Positions 1-10,790 of a stretch of 64,000 bases of DNA are shown here, piece by piece. The stretch is taken from the NCBI GenBank assembly GCA_001600635.1, contig BCKL01000002.1, forward strand, positions 933,425 to 997,424, read 5' to 3'. The notes under the pieces were generated by a model, which was not told the DNA's origin, searched no databases, and saw nothing but the letters and a program-made list of their open reading frames with translations. The position numbers and the translations under genes were made by a program. Within the stretch, counting starts at the first letter, position 1. Every line of letters starts with the position of its first letter. Source of the stretch: Leucosporidium creatinivorum. Taxonomy: Eukaryota; Basidiomycota; Microbotryomycetes; Leucosporidiales; Leucosporidiaceae.

Positions 1-53
1 CCGCGCCGAGCTTCCATCGAACTGCAAGCTTACAGTTCTCCCTCTCTTCTCAG

Positions 54-1027
54 TGCCCTACCAAGAGGGCAATCTCACTCTCACCTACGCTCCCAACGAC
101 AAGCCCGGCCAACTCGGCCCCACCGAAACGATGGAAGCGCCCGCCGCCGACCTGGGACTCGAGTACTTCGACTTCCGCTTTCTCGGTTCGCCGCTGCAGT
201 GTACCGACCCGGTTGCTTGCAAGGCGTTTGAGAAGGGTGAGCTCGAGAGAGCTGGAAGAGGCGGGAGAGATGGGAGCTGACGGGCTTTCCCCTACGGCGC
301 GATTTGCAGAATTCCTGTGGGATGAGTGGATGGACGAGTCGGCGCAGAACGACTACAAGTATGTCATCGATGTGGATGGTAACGGCTGGAGTGGTCGCTT
401 CCATCGGTGAGTCGCGCGGTTTTCGATGATGGAGTCGCCGAGCTCGAACCCGAAACAGCGCTGACCCTCGCTTCACACCTTCACAGTCTCATGAGCAGCA
501 ACTCGCTCGTGCTCAAGTCGACTATTTTCCCCGAATGGTATCAGGACCATATCCAAGCGTGGCTTCAGTGCGTTGCTCTCGTGCTCGTTCCTTTTTACCC
601 CGAGCTCGCGCTGACCCTTCTCCCCGACAACAGCTACGTCCCCATCTCCACCGACTTCACCGACCTCTGGAGCACCATGGCCTTCTTCCGAGGTGACTTG
701 GAGGGACGGGGAGCGCACGATGATCTCGCCAAGGAGATTGCCGCCGCTGGCAAGAAGTGGGCCGCCGAGCATTGGCGCTGGCAGGATATGCAGGTTTGTG
801 AGTAGCGAAGTGCTCTTACCACCAGCTAGGAGCTCGGGGCTGACTTCCCTCGTTCTGTAGACCTCTACCGCTTGCTCCTCGAGGTGAGTCGAGCTTCGGA
901 GCTATTCTCTCTCGACGCGCTTCGCACTCCTCGTTCGCTGCAAACGCTGACCCAATCTCGCTCGCTCCTGCAGTACGCTCGCATTATGCTTCGCGATGAC
1001 AACAACCCCAACTCGATGGACATGTGA
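54..1027 (+). CDS. CAP10/GT90 glycosyltransferase, 3' part
   Basis: C-terminal part of a glycosyltransferase family 90 (CAP10-like) protein; the 5' part lies outside the window and bases 1-53 are the end of an intron. Predicted exons are 54-236, 310-406, 487-567, 634-797, 861-883 and 974-1027. The spliced product carries the family core: YKYVIDVDGNGWSGRFHR, then LMSSNSLVLKST, then EWYQDHIQAWLHYVPIS, then the TDLWSTMAFFRGD region. In basidiomycetes this family includes beta-1,2-xylosyltransferases acting in the Golgi on capsule or glycan substrates. The substrate here cannot be told. The last two exons encode a VYLYRLLLEYARIML tail that parallels the tail of the second CAP10 gene at 10791-13326. 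Family call is firm; the specific reaction is inference. Confidence 0.88.
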
Positions 1028-1269
1028 GGAGCCGGGATCGAGTGGTACAGTAGTAGACACCGAGGGATAGAGACGTTCGGGATTACCAGCAGCAATCGTA
1101 TTCTGCACGTGTTGTATTCTCTACGAAGTCCGAATGTGAGCTGCAGTGAAAGCGAAAGCACTACAGAAGCAAGGTCGCGCGACTTCTCCGATGCGCTCAC
1201 CGCCGACCAACGTCGAAACGCGGGCGGCTGAGCTCTGTGCTTGATCTCTCCTCCTCCATCTCGCTAGCA

Positions 1270-2683
1270 ATGGCCGCGCCTTCGTTCACTACTGTCCCGG
1301 TGGCACTCGAGCCCTCGTACAAGACTTCGCTCCCTTCTTTCCTCTCCCCTCTTGGATCCGCCCTCGACCGCCTGCAGCATGCCCGAGAGGCGCTCAACTT
1401 GCCCGACCCCGGCAAGGCAGAGGACCTCGGACGGGAAGTCAAGAGTGAGTCGACTATGTTCTTACAGCCTCCTCCTTGCCCTTCTCAACCCCTCCAAAGC
1501 TACAAGGGAGCACAACGACGCTACGGCAGCTGACGACTTTTTGTTGCTCCCTGTGTCCTCAAACAGTGACCCACTTGACCAACTACACGTTCGATGGAGC
1601 GCGAGCAGACTTGTCCAAGGTTCTGTCCCAAGTCCCCGCTTTCCAGGTCACCCACTCGTTCGCTGCTGGCTCCCAAGGCCAAATGGGCCCTTCGCCTGGA
1701 ACCTACTCGTTCGGAGCCGTCTACGCTACCGCCCAGGTGTGTATTGTATCGTGCAGCATGCCACTGAGCTTTCAGCTAACACCCTGCTGCACCGCAGACC
1801 TTCCTGCAAGGTAACGTCGAGAACGAGGGAGGCGTCACTGGTCGCCTCAACTATGGATGGTCGCCGAACAACCTCAGCAAGCTCTCGGTCCAGGTGCGTC
1901 GGTGTAGCCGTGTAGGATAACAGGAAAGCTTGGAGAAGCTAACGTTTTCCATCCGACAGCTCTCGCCCAACCCTCAGCAGCCTTCGATGCTCTCCGTCGA
2001 GCACGACCGCATGGGCAAGGACTACACCCTCTCGCTCAAGTCGTACAACCCCTCTCCCGCCGACCTCACCGGCACCTACCTCGCCTCGTACCTCCAATCC
2101 GTCTCATCCAACCTCGCCCTCGGAGTCGAAGCCGTCTACCAGCGACCAACGCCCGATCTCGAGGATTGCACCCTCGGCTACATGGCCAAGTACCACTCGA
2201 TCAAGAAGGATGAGCAGGGACAGCCGATGAAGGATAGCTGGATCGCGACGGCGCAGATCTTGAGTCAGGGCATGTGGCAGGCGACTTACTGGAAGAAGCT
2301 CGCCGAGCGGGTGGATGCTGGTGTCGACCTCGTTGTCGTCCCTTCGCTGGATCCTAGGCAGAGGAAGGCGATCGCTACCGCGGGTGTCAAGTACGATTTC
2401 CGCATGGCCACCTTCCGTGGGCAGGTCGATTCGGAGGGAAAGGTCTCGGCGCTGTTGGAGCAGAGGCTCAGCCCTGCGTTCGCTTTCCTCGTTGCGGGAG
2501 AGATGGGTGCGTTCGATGCTTGTTTCTGTATGAGTCTCGCCAGCTGACGCCGACTCTACCACAACAGACCACAAGCTCAACAAGTCCAAGTTCGGCGTCG
2601 GAATCATGGTCGAGTCGGCTTCCGAGGAGGCCATGGAGGCCGCCGCCGCCGCCCAGACCGCTCCCATCGCCCCTCCCATGTAA
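1270..2683 (+). CDS. TOM40: TOM40, mitochondrial outer-membrane import channel
   Basis: Central beta-barrel pore of the TOM complex, which takes precursor proteins across the mitochondrial outer membrane. Predicted exons are 1270-1444, 1567-1736, 1798-1893, 1960-2506 and 2568-2683, giving roughly 365 residues, normal for Tom40. Visible signatures are the THLTNYTFDGARADLSK segment at the barrel entry, the FLQGNVENEGGVTGRLNYGW strand pair and the C-terminal strand before KFGVGIMVES. The N-terminus is short and Pro/Leu-rich, as in fungal Tom40. The ATG at 1270 is chosen because the family-like MAAPSFTTVP start is in frame and no upstream sequence adds conserved residues. It lies 242 bp downstream of the CAP10 fragment in the same direction, a distance that fits separate transcripts. 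Confidence 0.93.
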
Positions 2684-3261
2684 ATAACCCTCGGGACCGT
2701 ATGGAATGAATCGGAGAACGGTGCAGGAGGTGAAGACAGGCAGGGGAGCTGGCTGGCTCGAGGGGAGTGGTGAGGGACGAGTTCGAGTGGTATGTTTGAC
2801 CATATGAATAGAATCGCAAGCAGCAGAATCTCCTTTTGTGGAACTAGTAGCACCCTTCAACTCACATCTCGCTTTGCCGCCTCGAGGGCTGAGCGAAGCG
2901 AGTGATCCTTGGAGCGAGCGCCGAGCTGGAGAGCTCGTAGACTTGGAGCAGCGTGGATCTCGAGCCTCTGCCTTTCCCCCATCGAGACTACATTAGGCGA
3001 TCAACTCTCCCCAAGCGTTCCCATCGAGCAGCGATTCGCCTTTCTGAGAGCTCGGCGATCCCACCTCGGCGCTAGCATCTCTCCCTCTCCCTCACAGCGA
3101 GACGAGTATCGTTCATCTCCAACCCCAAATGCAACAGTTTTATAACGTTCAATCCCCTTCCGTACGCTCTCCCAACACCCTTGCTTCCGTTTTGAATACC
3201 GATGGCGCGAGAGAGAGAGGGAGGAGCGGTCTAGTCGAAGGTCTTAGCGTCGAGGACTGCT
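2684..3261. other. Intergenic, convergent 3' ends
   Basis: Spacer of 578 bp between the stops of TOM40 and RPS21, which face each other. It should hold both 3' UTRs. I see short open frames but none with conserved sequence, splice logic or coding-type composition. It carries several copies of the GAGCTC/CTCGGCG-type words seen elsewhere in spacers and introns. Confidence 0.6.
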
Positions 3262-3924
3262 TTACTTGGCGTACGACCAGGTCTGCTTGAGGACTGTATG
3301 ATGAGGGAAGGGTCAGCTATGAAGGGGAGGGTGGTTGGTGGCCTGTAGAGACGTACGGCCGTCCTCGGTAGCGAGCCTGTGGAGACGCGACTGTTAGCGC
3401 CGAGCTCCCGCTATTGCGCACAAGCAGCCAGAGACGCACCTGTTGAGCGAGTCATCCGAATCACCGGTCTCACGAACTCCACCGTGGAAGGCGTAGGTGA
3501 CGTTCGATCCAGTCATCTTTCCCTCATCGTCAACCTCGGCAACGTTGATCTGGACCGAGGCGTGGTCCTTGGCGGTGATGAGGCGGTTGGTCGCCGAGCA
3601 CTTGCGGGGGACGTAAAGGTCGACAACTTGGCCCTGTAGGTGGATGGGCGGGGTGTTAGGGAAGGTCGCGTGAAACGGGCAGAGGTTCCCCCGTCGAGCG
3701 CGTGGAGTTGTAGGGGAGCGTGGGGACCGCATGGATCCGCGCCTGCACTAGATGCACCGTCTGCTCCTGCTCTGCTGTCCCGCGCAAGAAACGGGCATAG
3801 TCTCCCCCTCCCAGAGCGTATGCTGCCCGTCCCGCCTGCTCCTGGCGCCCAGCGCTCCCTGCTGCACTAAGGCCTAGTTTCTCCCGGCATAACGGGAGCA
3901 TAGTCTCACCTGGTCGTTCTGCAT
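3262..3924 (-). CDS. RPS21: Small ribosomal subunit protein eS21 (RPS21)
   Basis: Component of the cytosolic 40S subunit. Four coding exons on the minus strand (3910-3924, 3440-3633, 3357-3376, 3262-3293) splice in phase to an 86-residue protein, the usual eS21 length. The start MQNDQ joins [20 protein letters not shown], and the end reads [18 protein letters not shown], both closely matching eukaryotic eS21. Exon 1 codes only five residues. The first coding intron is 276 nt, long for this locus, and holds an imperfect internal repeat. A further intron is likely in the 5' UTR (about 3939-4250). Identification is secure from the near-complete match to the family. Confidence 0.96.
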
Positions 3925-4835
3925 GATGAAGTAGAAGTCTGTAGGTGTAGAGGAAGAGAGAAGGGGAGAGCGTAGGGTCAGCACCTCGCCCTGCCTCACC
4001 GCGCCCAAGTTGCTCCCTCCTCTCCTCAGCTGCTGCCCTCTCCAAATTTGACGAGCATTTCCCCTTCTGCTACATTCGCTGCCCCTGCGTTCCCTGCTGC
4101 TCTACAGCCGTCCTGCTGCCTCAAGCGGTCGTCCACCAAATTTTCAAGCCTCGAGGGCGACGGAGAGCGTCGAGAGGGGTGGGAGTGGTTGGAGATGGTC
4201 GGCAGGAATGTGTAGTGTACGTTGCTGTAGGTCTTGAGGTTGCTGCTTACGGGTTGGAGTTGGAGTGCAAAGTACTGGAGAGAAACCGACCCGAGAGCGC
4301 GAGTCGACTTTCGAGGGGAGCGGGCGCGAACTTGACGATTCGCAGCTCGGCTCTGTAGCCTATTTTGGGGCGGGCAGAAGGTCGTAGCCAGCTGTAGTAC
4401 TACTGCAAGGTTCTCACTGCACGCTCAGCAGCTCTCGTTAGCTCGTGAGCCAGCTTCCGAGTGCTGCACTCTCGCCGAGGGCTTCGCCGAGGCTGCGCTA
4501 ACGCTGAACGCGTGCAGATTCATCGACACCTCTCGCAAGGGCTTTGAAGTAAGTCTCTTCCTCCACCTGTGCTCGTACAGGCTCTGACGCCGCCTTGACC
4601 GCGAGCAGATCGGTAGGAAAGCGAGCTTCGCAGCGTGAGTCCGCCGAAGTGCAAGTGCATCGGTACAGGAGCCTATAGAAGGCAGAGATAGCGATCAAAC
4701 AAAGCCTGAAGGATGTGTGCCGAGTGCTCAGTCTGTAGCATACTCTCAAGACCCCTTACGAACCGCTCAAGCTGGAGCAGCTCCGCTTTCAGGCTTGCTC
4801 TCCTCACATTACCTCGTTTCGTTCCTCTCTCTCTG
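3925..4835. promoter_or_regulatory. Divergent RPS21/SPT8 spacer with probable 5' UTR intron
   Basis: On the minus strand a YCTACAG acceptor lies at about 3939-3943, 15 nt upstream of the RPS21 ATG, and a GTAAGC donor at about 4250. This predicts a roughly 312 nt leader intron, common in fungal ribosomal-protein genes. The promoters of RPS21 and SPT8 must lie in the remaining 0.6 kb. The plus strand from about 3970 to 4140 is rich in CTGC/CCCT words. I could not assign any named promoter element or snoRNA box pair. Confidence 0.5.
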
Positions 4836-7138
4836 ATGGACGTCGACAGTGAAGATGAAGCACCTCAGCAGCAAGTGCTACCCAACACCAACAGCGCTTC
4901 GCCCGCGACCAACAGCTCGCGCTCCTCCTCCGACGGCGACGATTCGGACGATGAGAACGGCCAGCGTACAGCAGGAGCAGCTCAGCCAGCAGCAGCAGAT
5001 GGCTCCAATCCCTCTCAGACGCACTCGCCTACCGCTCCAGCGTCGACCAGCGACAACTACCTCAGCGCTGTCGAGCAACGACGCGCTCTCTTTCGCTCCC
5101 AAGCTCCCGCCCAGCCGCCAAAAGGCTACAGCATCGACTCGATTTTCACCGTCTCTCATTCGACCCATATCCATGCGCTCGCAGCTCCTCCGTGTCTCTC
5201 GCACCTCTACACCGGTTCGTTCTTGTCCTCTCCTGCTCTCTTTCGCCAGCTGCAGCTCACATGTCGCTTCGATTTCGCAGGTGGAGCAGACGGCTACATC
5301 CGGCGATACGCTCTGCACGCCACGCTGAACGGTACAGGTGTCGACAACCCCGCCTTCAACAACTTCTCAATGAAAATAGGAGGCCACACCCCTTCGCCGA
5401 CCTCCGACCTTCGGCAACCGGTGCTAGTAGGCTATTGGGAGAATGAGGAACCAGGAGAGTGGATGGGAGACTTCCTGGGAGGTCAGGGAGCGATGAACGG
5501 CGAGGCGGCGAGTAGGGTCAAGTGGGGGCCGAAGACGGGCGCTGTGGCTTCTTCGCAGAGCGCAGTGTACAGTCTTGCGGTACAGAGTGAGGAGCTGTGG
5601 GGGTTGAGCGGTACCTCGGTGAGTCTGGACGATTTCGGAGCCGAGTTCGAGCGCCGAGCTGACCTCGCTCCTACTCCCTTCTCAGCGGGGAACAATCAAC
5701 CTCTTCACCATCCGCCACGATGAAGGACAGATCCGTCATGTGTTGCGCTCCTCCGATTCCCCAGCAACAGCCGGTCATCATTCGAAATCGCCCGTCTCGG
5801 TCCTCACTCTCGCCAACAAGGAGACATCCGTTCTCTCTGGTGGCTGGGATGCTCGCATTCTCGTGAGTTTGTTTGAGAGGAGCATCAGCTCCGACTGTAG
5901 CTGCCCCCGCGCCTAGCCGTGCTGACCTCCCTCCCTGTGCCGACAGCAATGGGATCTCAACACGGGCGTAGCGACTCGCGACTACGCCGCCCACACTGGC
6001 CAGATCTCCTCCCTCTCCTTCCGACCGACCGCCTCCTCCTCCTCTCACGACCTCGACCCTAACGGCACCTCCCCCGCTGTCTCGGAAACCTCCTCCTCTG
6101 GCGGCGTCGCCGCCTCGCTCGGCAAGCCCGTCGCTTCGGCTGTGGACGCCCTCTCCAAGGATGCGACGATGGACGACGGAGGGAGCGAGGCCGATGCTGA
6201 TGGAGAGGAAGTGGACGACGAGGCGATGCTCCCTACTTTCTCTCTACCCGCCACGAGCAATGGCACGCCGATTGGAGGTGTGCAGCTCGATGGGACAGGT
6301 GCGCTGTACAGTGGCATGCTACCGCCAAAGAATGGAGCTGAGAGGACGGTACCGGTGCTGGGGAGTGGGGAGGCGAAGGCGCTGCCCGAGCTGTCGAGGG
6401 ACGTCTTCTTGTCGACGAGTATCGATGGGCAGGTCATGATCTGGGATCGGAGGGCGAAGGATGGTGCGCAGGGGAGTGTGAGAAGATTGCCGAGTGGAGG
6501 GAAGCATGGAGGGTGGGCGGCGTCGGTGAATTTGCTTCTTGCTCTGTTCCGACATTCGTCTCGCCGAAGCCTGGTCACTCGCTGACCTCTCCTAACCCTT
6601 CCGAACTATAGGCTACATGGTCAACCAACGGCCAACAGATTTACGTCGGCCGCCGTTCCGCCGTCGTTGAGATCTACGACATTCGGCACTCGTCGCCCTC
6701 CACTCCCATCGTTCAAACTCTTCGGCTACCCTCCTCTACCGGTCCCGTCACCGCCATCGCCGCTCTCCCTTCTGGTCGACATATCCTCGCTGCGTCGAAT
6801 GATAATGTGCAGTTGTGGGATTTGGAGAAGGCGAAGGAGGAGAAGGGCAAGGTGCCGCCATTCGTGATCGTGCCGGGGCATCATGGTGGGATGGTGTCGC
6901 AGATGAGTGAGTAGATGTATTCTCCTCGTGTTTTGGACTCGCCTTCTCCGAGCTCGAGTTTGCCGCTGACCTCGCCTGCCTGCTTCCCTCCCTCTCTCCC
7001 TCCTTCGCCTCTCGCCTCTCCCTCGACACAGTCATCGACCCTCGTACTCAGTTCATGATCACCGCATCAGGGAATCGAGGCTACGAAGGAACGAGTACCG
7101 AAAACCTCGTTGTCCACCAGATCAAGACGCTGGTTTGA
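4836..7138 (+). CDS. SPT8: SPT8, SAGA complex WD-repeat subunit
   Basis: Nuclear WD40 protein of the SAGA coactivator, where Spt8 helps deliver TBP. Predicted exons are 4836-5214, 5281-5618, 5687-5862, 5947-6525, 6612-6906 and 7032-7138. The acidic, Ser/Asn/Gln-rich N-terminus (MDVDSEDEAPQQQ) is followed by the GYSIDSIFTVSHSTHIHALA motif and GADGYIRRY, typical of Spt8. WD-type ends such as LSGGWDARIL/QWDLNTG, STSIDGQVMIWDRR and AASNDNVQLWDLEK are visible. The last blade reads IIDPRTQFMITASGNRGYEG and closes with NLVVHQIKTLV. A low-complexity insertion sits between blades at about 6015-6380. The reading frame stays open through all six exons. An intron follows the stop codon (7167-7224). Confidence 0.9.
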
Positions 7139-7713
7139 ACGAGTGAACGAGACGGGAGAGTGGCAGGTGAGCGCCGAGCGGTTGCGACGAGCTCTTCGGA
7201 TGTACGCTGATGTGCTCTCTTCAGTCGAGCAGATGCGTAGGACTATGTTGTAACCTGAACGAAGGTCGACGCTCTCCCCTCTCTACGTCGGGGTTCCGCA
7301 TGCTCGGCGCTCCCGTGCTGCTCGGCGCTCGATTGCTGCCCATCTCTCGCTCAACCCCCCTTCTGCCTTCCATCGAGCATTCACGATTATTCGTCATATC
7401 TCAGGTCAATGCTCGAGTCGTAGTGGAGACTTGTATCCTTCAAGACTATCTCTGCAAGGCGAAGACCTCGGCTCAGCTCGCTCCACCTCTCTCCCTTCGC
7501 CTTCATCTTGCTCGGCTCCTCGTTCCTATCGACGTCAGCACTCTTCGACAGATCCCCAAAAGCCAGTTTTGCACCCCATACGACCTTCAGGGCGATTCTG
7601 TACCCTTGCAGCCGCGTGATTGAGCCTGCACGCTCCCTTTCCGAAGGACGGACGCTCGAAGCGCCCCCCGATGCACTTGTTGACCTCCTCCCACTCACTC
7701 GATTCGACTAAAG
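7139..7713. other. Spacer with SPT8 3' UTR intron
   Basis: GTGAGC at 7167 and TTCAG ending at 7224, with CGCTGAT between them, form a typical 58 nt intron 29 nt after the SPT8 stop, so it is read as a 3' UTR intron. It contains GCGCCGAGCGG. The rest leads to the next gene and has paired CTCGGCG copies at 7303 and 7321. Open frames here show no recognisable protein, though a 5' exon of the downstream membrane-protein gene could hide in it. Confidence 0.5.
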
Positions 7714-9070
7714 ATGCCCAACACGACGTTTGACGACAATGATACAGAGGTAATTGCGTACAGTACGGCATGGGCGACGCTGTCGGCCAAGACCGTCTCG
7801 TGGAATCTGACTGGCTGGCATAACGGTGAGTGGAGGCGTCTTCAAAGCAGCCGATGAGTTCACTCGAGGAATTACGAGGCAGGGGGGCACGACCGGTTGA
7901 TGTGCAGCATGGTGAGAAGGAGGGAGAAAGCAGATCTACTAGCGCCGAGCTCCGAGCTGACCTTTCTCTCCCTCTCAAACGACGCAGAGACCTTCCACAG
8001 CTGCAACACGGGTTACATCACCGGCGCTCAGATGTGTACCGCTACTATCGACTTCACCGGCACTCATATCGCTCTGTACGGCGACGCCAACAACGCGCAG
8101 GGTCGCTACTTTTGTCATGTCGACGGCGGACCTTGGAGCTGGTTCGATGGGTCCGAGTTTCCGACAGGAAAGTACAGCAAAGGTTCTTTGAATCATTTGA
8201 GGTGCTCGTGAGTGTTCTCGTCAGCGAGAGGCTGAGCTCGGCTGACGTTTCGCCTTCGCACTGCGCAGGGTCAAGGGAATTTCGAACGGCTCGCATCGAC
8301 TCGTCTTCGGTCAAGACCGCATTAGTGCAGGCGTCAATGGCATCACACTCGACTACTTTGTGGTAGGTGATGTGCTCCCTTCCGGGGACAAAGCCGAGTG
8401 GACGTGAGTTGTGAGCTCGGCGCTCGCCTCCTACTTGCCGAGCTGACCGATGGCTCACCCTACAGCTCCGACTTTGCTTTCGCAATGCCACAGACTGGCT
8501 ACTCCAATACGACGGCACTCCCATCCACGATCTCCTCGACCCGCATCCCCAGCTCGACCGCGCCCTCAACAGAACTCCCACCTGCATCCTCGACCTCGGC
8601 CCCGACGGGCGGCCAAAGCAAAGGTATCAGTGCGGCGACTGGTGCGGGGATCGGAGTGGGAGTTGGAGCCATCGGCCTTGCTGTTTTGGGAGTGGTACTC
8701 TGGTTGTTCTGCAGGCGACGCCGAGGGAGCAACGGAGCCAAATCGGCGAGCTCGCTCTCGACGACTCACGACCTCGACAACATGACGATGAGGTCGGGGC
8801 CGCCTGGTGGAGTCGTTCCTTACGCTTCGTACAGCCCTGGTTAGTCCTGCCGCGTCGTTTTGCCGTCGTCTCGGCAGAAGAGCTGACCTCCGCGCTCCTT
8901 TCGCAGTCGGCCAAGTACAAGGCAGCTCGCCGGGGGTGCCAGAGATTCAGCCAGCTGGGGATAATCGATCGTTCTCGGATGCGCCATATGCTGCCAGATC
9001 CCAAGCAGGGTCGCAATTTGCTGGGCTGGAGCATCCTCAGTCGTTCTCGTCGCGAGGAAGGAGGGCATGA
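7714..9070 (+). CDS. Single-pass membrane protein with lectin-like ectodomain
   Basis: Not assigned to a named family. Predicted exons are 7714-7825, 7988-8207, about 8271-8403, 8466-8839 and 8907-9070. The N-terminal part has the layout of the basidiomycete sheet-rich ectodomain found on many single-pass proteins: TTFDDNDTEVIAYS, a TATIDFTGTHIALYGDANN core strand, a W-rich turn and GITLDYFVVGDV. Next come a Ser/Thr/Pro-rich stalk, a Gly/Val/Leu membrane span (GAGIGVGVGAIGLAVLGVVL) ending in Cys-Arg-Arg-Arg-Arg, and a disordered tail. The basic stop-transfer sequence puts the tail in the cytosol. No signal peptide follows the ATG at 7714, so either an upstream exon is missed or the span acts as the signal-anchor. 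Confidence 0.68.
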
Positions 9071-9304
9071 TGGGCGGGAGTTTTGTACAGCATTGTGACA
9101 TTGAGATCAATGGGCAGATTGTCGTTCTTATTGAACTCGCTTCTCGCCCTGTACGCGAGCAGGAGCAGGAGTCGGCGTCGACCTTCGCTCTTCGTAGCCC
9201 ACTGAGCCTTTCGGTGTCTCACGTTCTCTCTCTCGCTGTCTTGTACTGCATAGTAAGCTCGGGAACAATCTACGACATTGATAAGGATAGATGGGAGAGA
9301 AAGT

Positions 9305-10433
9305 CTACGGCAGCAGCGCGCTAGGCTTGATCTCACACCCCGCCATCGCCAGCAACGCCGAAGCCATCTCCTCATCCATCTCCACATCACCAACATAGCC
9401 CAACCATCCGCCATCCCCAACTCTGGCCATAGCAGCCAGCGCAGTACTCGGCTCAATCTCCTCGCCACTAAGGCTCGACCGAGCGCCAGGGGTGGGGAGG
9501 TAGAGGGCGTCCTTCGAGTCGACGTCCCATAGAGAGAGGGCTTTGGTGAAGATGGCTTTGTCGGGAGGAGGAGCACGACCTGAGCCTCGCAGGCGGAGAT
9601 GCTGGGGGAGTTGGGCGTAGCCTGGGAGGAGCGTGACGCCCGAGGTCGGCGTTCGTTTGAAAGGGCGTGAGAGATGGGCAAGGGAGGAGGGAGTGAGAGG
9701 TGGAGAAGAAGGGGGTGATGCTCCGAAGAGAGGCTTGAAGCTCTTGTTGAAGTGGAAGGAAGACCGCCCGTACCAGCCTGCTCTCCATCTAAGGCCGTAC
9801 TCGAGTGCGAACGGCTGGAGCTGGTCATGCTCGAGGATATTCCCGCCTAGGATGATGGTTCGACCGCCTCCGAGGGTGTAGCTCTTGATGAGCTTCTGCA
9901 GCTTTTGCGCGAGCAGCTTGGTCTTGCTGTCGGCTGGCTGGAACATCGGGTCCCCCTCGACGATCAGAGCGCCGAACTTCTTGGGAGACTCGAGGAGGGC
10001 GATCGCATCTTGCAGAGTAGTCGTGGTGGTGAGTGTGGCGTGTTTAGGCGCTGCCGTGTGCCAAACGGGGTGGAAGCTCCGGCCAGCTCCCTTGACGGAG
10101 AGGAGGAGGGCGACCGAGGGGAGCTGCTCGGGCTCGCCGGTCTTCTTTGATGCGCCTTGGCAGGTGCGCTTGTGTCCTGCTTTCCAGTCCGAAGTTTGAC
10201 ATTCGACGCTGCGGAGGGGGCCGAGGTCAGCGAACTAGCTCGAGTGAGCCTCCGGGGGAGCTGGAGAAGGCTGACTGCAGTAGCTGCGAGGAGAGGTTGG
10301 TCAGGGCTCTAACGGGAGCAGGAGCAGCAGAGAATACTCACTACACCTCACGACACTTGGAACAGCGCAGCGTCTCCCCTTCCTTCTTGCAGACCTGGCA
10401 AGAGCGGCTTGAAGTGGGGAAGGGAGCCGACAT
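9305..10433 (-). CDS. MYND-type zinc-finger protein
   Basis: Minus-strand gene. Exon 1 starts MSAPFPTSSRSCQVCKKEGE and continues LRCSKC, the first half of a MYND finger. The main exon from about 10204 downward begins VECQTSDWKAGHKRTC, the second half. The linking YC residues appear to be supplied by a micro-exon of about 9 nt near 10275-10283, whose exact edges I could not settle. After the finger, about 270 residues follow without a recognised domain, including ALIVEGDPMFQPADSK, then LGGGRTIILGGNILEHDQLQ, and DKAIFTKALSLWDVDSKDAL. MYND fingers usually bind proline-rich partners. The downstream region resembles MYND-linked fungal proteins of unknown role. Its 3' end faces that of the membrane-protein gene. 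Confidence 0.75.
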
Positions 10434-10790
10434 AGCAGAAGAGCCAGAACGAGCTGAGGGCGGTCGAGTAGCAGGTAGCAGGTCCAAGTGAATACAAGCT
10501 GGTGCTGTACGAGACGGCGAAACGAAGCGAGCGAGATGGGCGGAGTACAAGGTGCGAGATCTAGAGTTCGCCGAGACGAAGTCTCGACTTTCGGCTCGTT
10601 CAACTCCTTGCCCTCTGCCAAATCGCTCGACTTTGACCCGCATTCGACTCGCAGGCGTCGTAGGAGGAAGCAGGCAGGTCCTAGTCGTCTACTCTGCACA
10701 GCTCTACCAGCCTACAGCAGGCCCATCACCCGCTGAGACTACCAAGTCGCGTCGTCGACGTGCGATTCTGAGCTCTCTTACCGCTTCAAG
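10434..10790. promoter_or_regulatory. Divergent promoter, MYND gene / CAP10 gene
   Basis: Short 357 bp head-to-head spacer that must hold both promoters. Leftward and rightward start codons flank it. No TATA box or other named element is evident; the sequence is Cys/Arg-codon-like GC-rich DNA with pyrimidine patches near the CAP10 start. Confidence 0.45.

Noticed and set aside
2104-2853. Long minus-strand open frame across TOM40
   Set aside because: It lies opposite a well-supported TOM40 exon and has no recognisable sequence; GC-rich coding DNA often leaves the other strand open.
3634-3909. snoRNA hosted in the RPS21 intron
   Set aside because: Ribosomal-protein introns often host snoRNAs, but I found no convincing C/D or H/ACA box pair.
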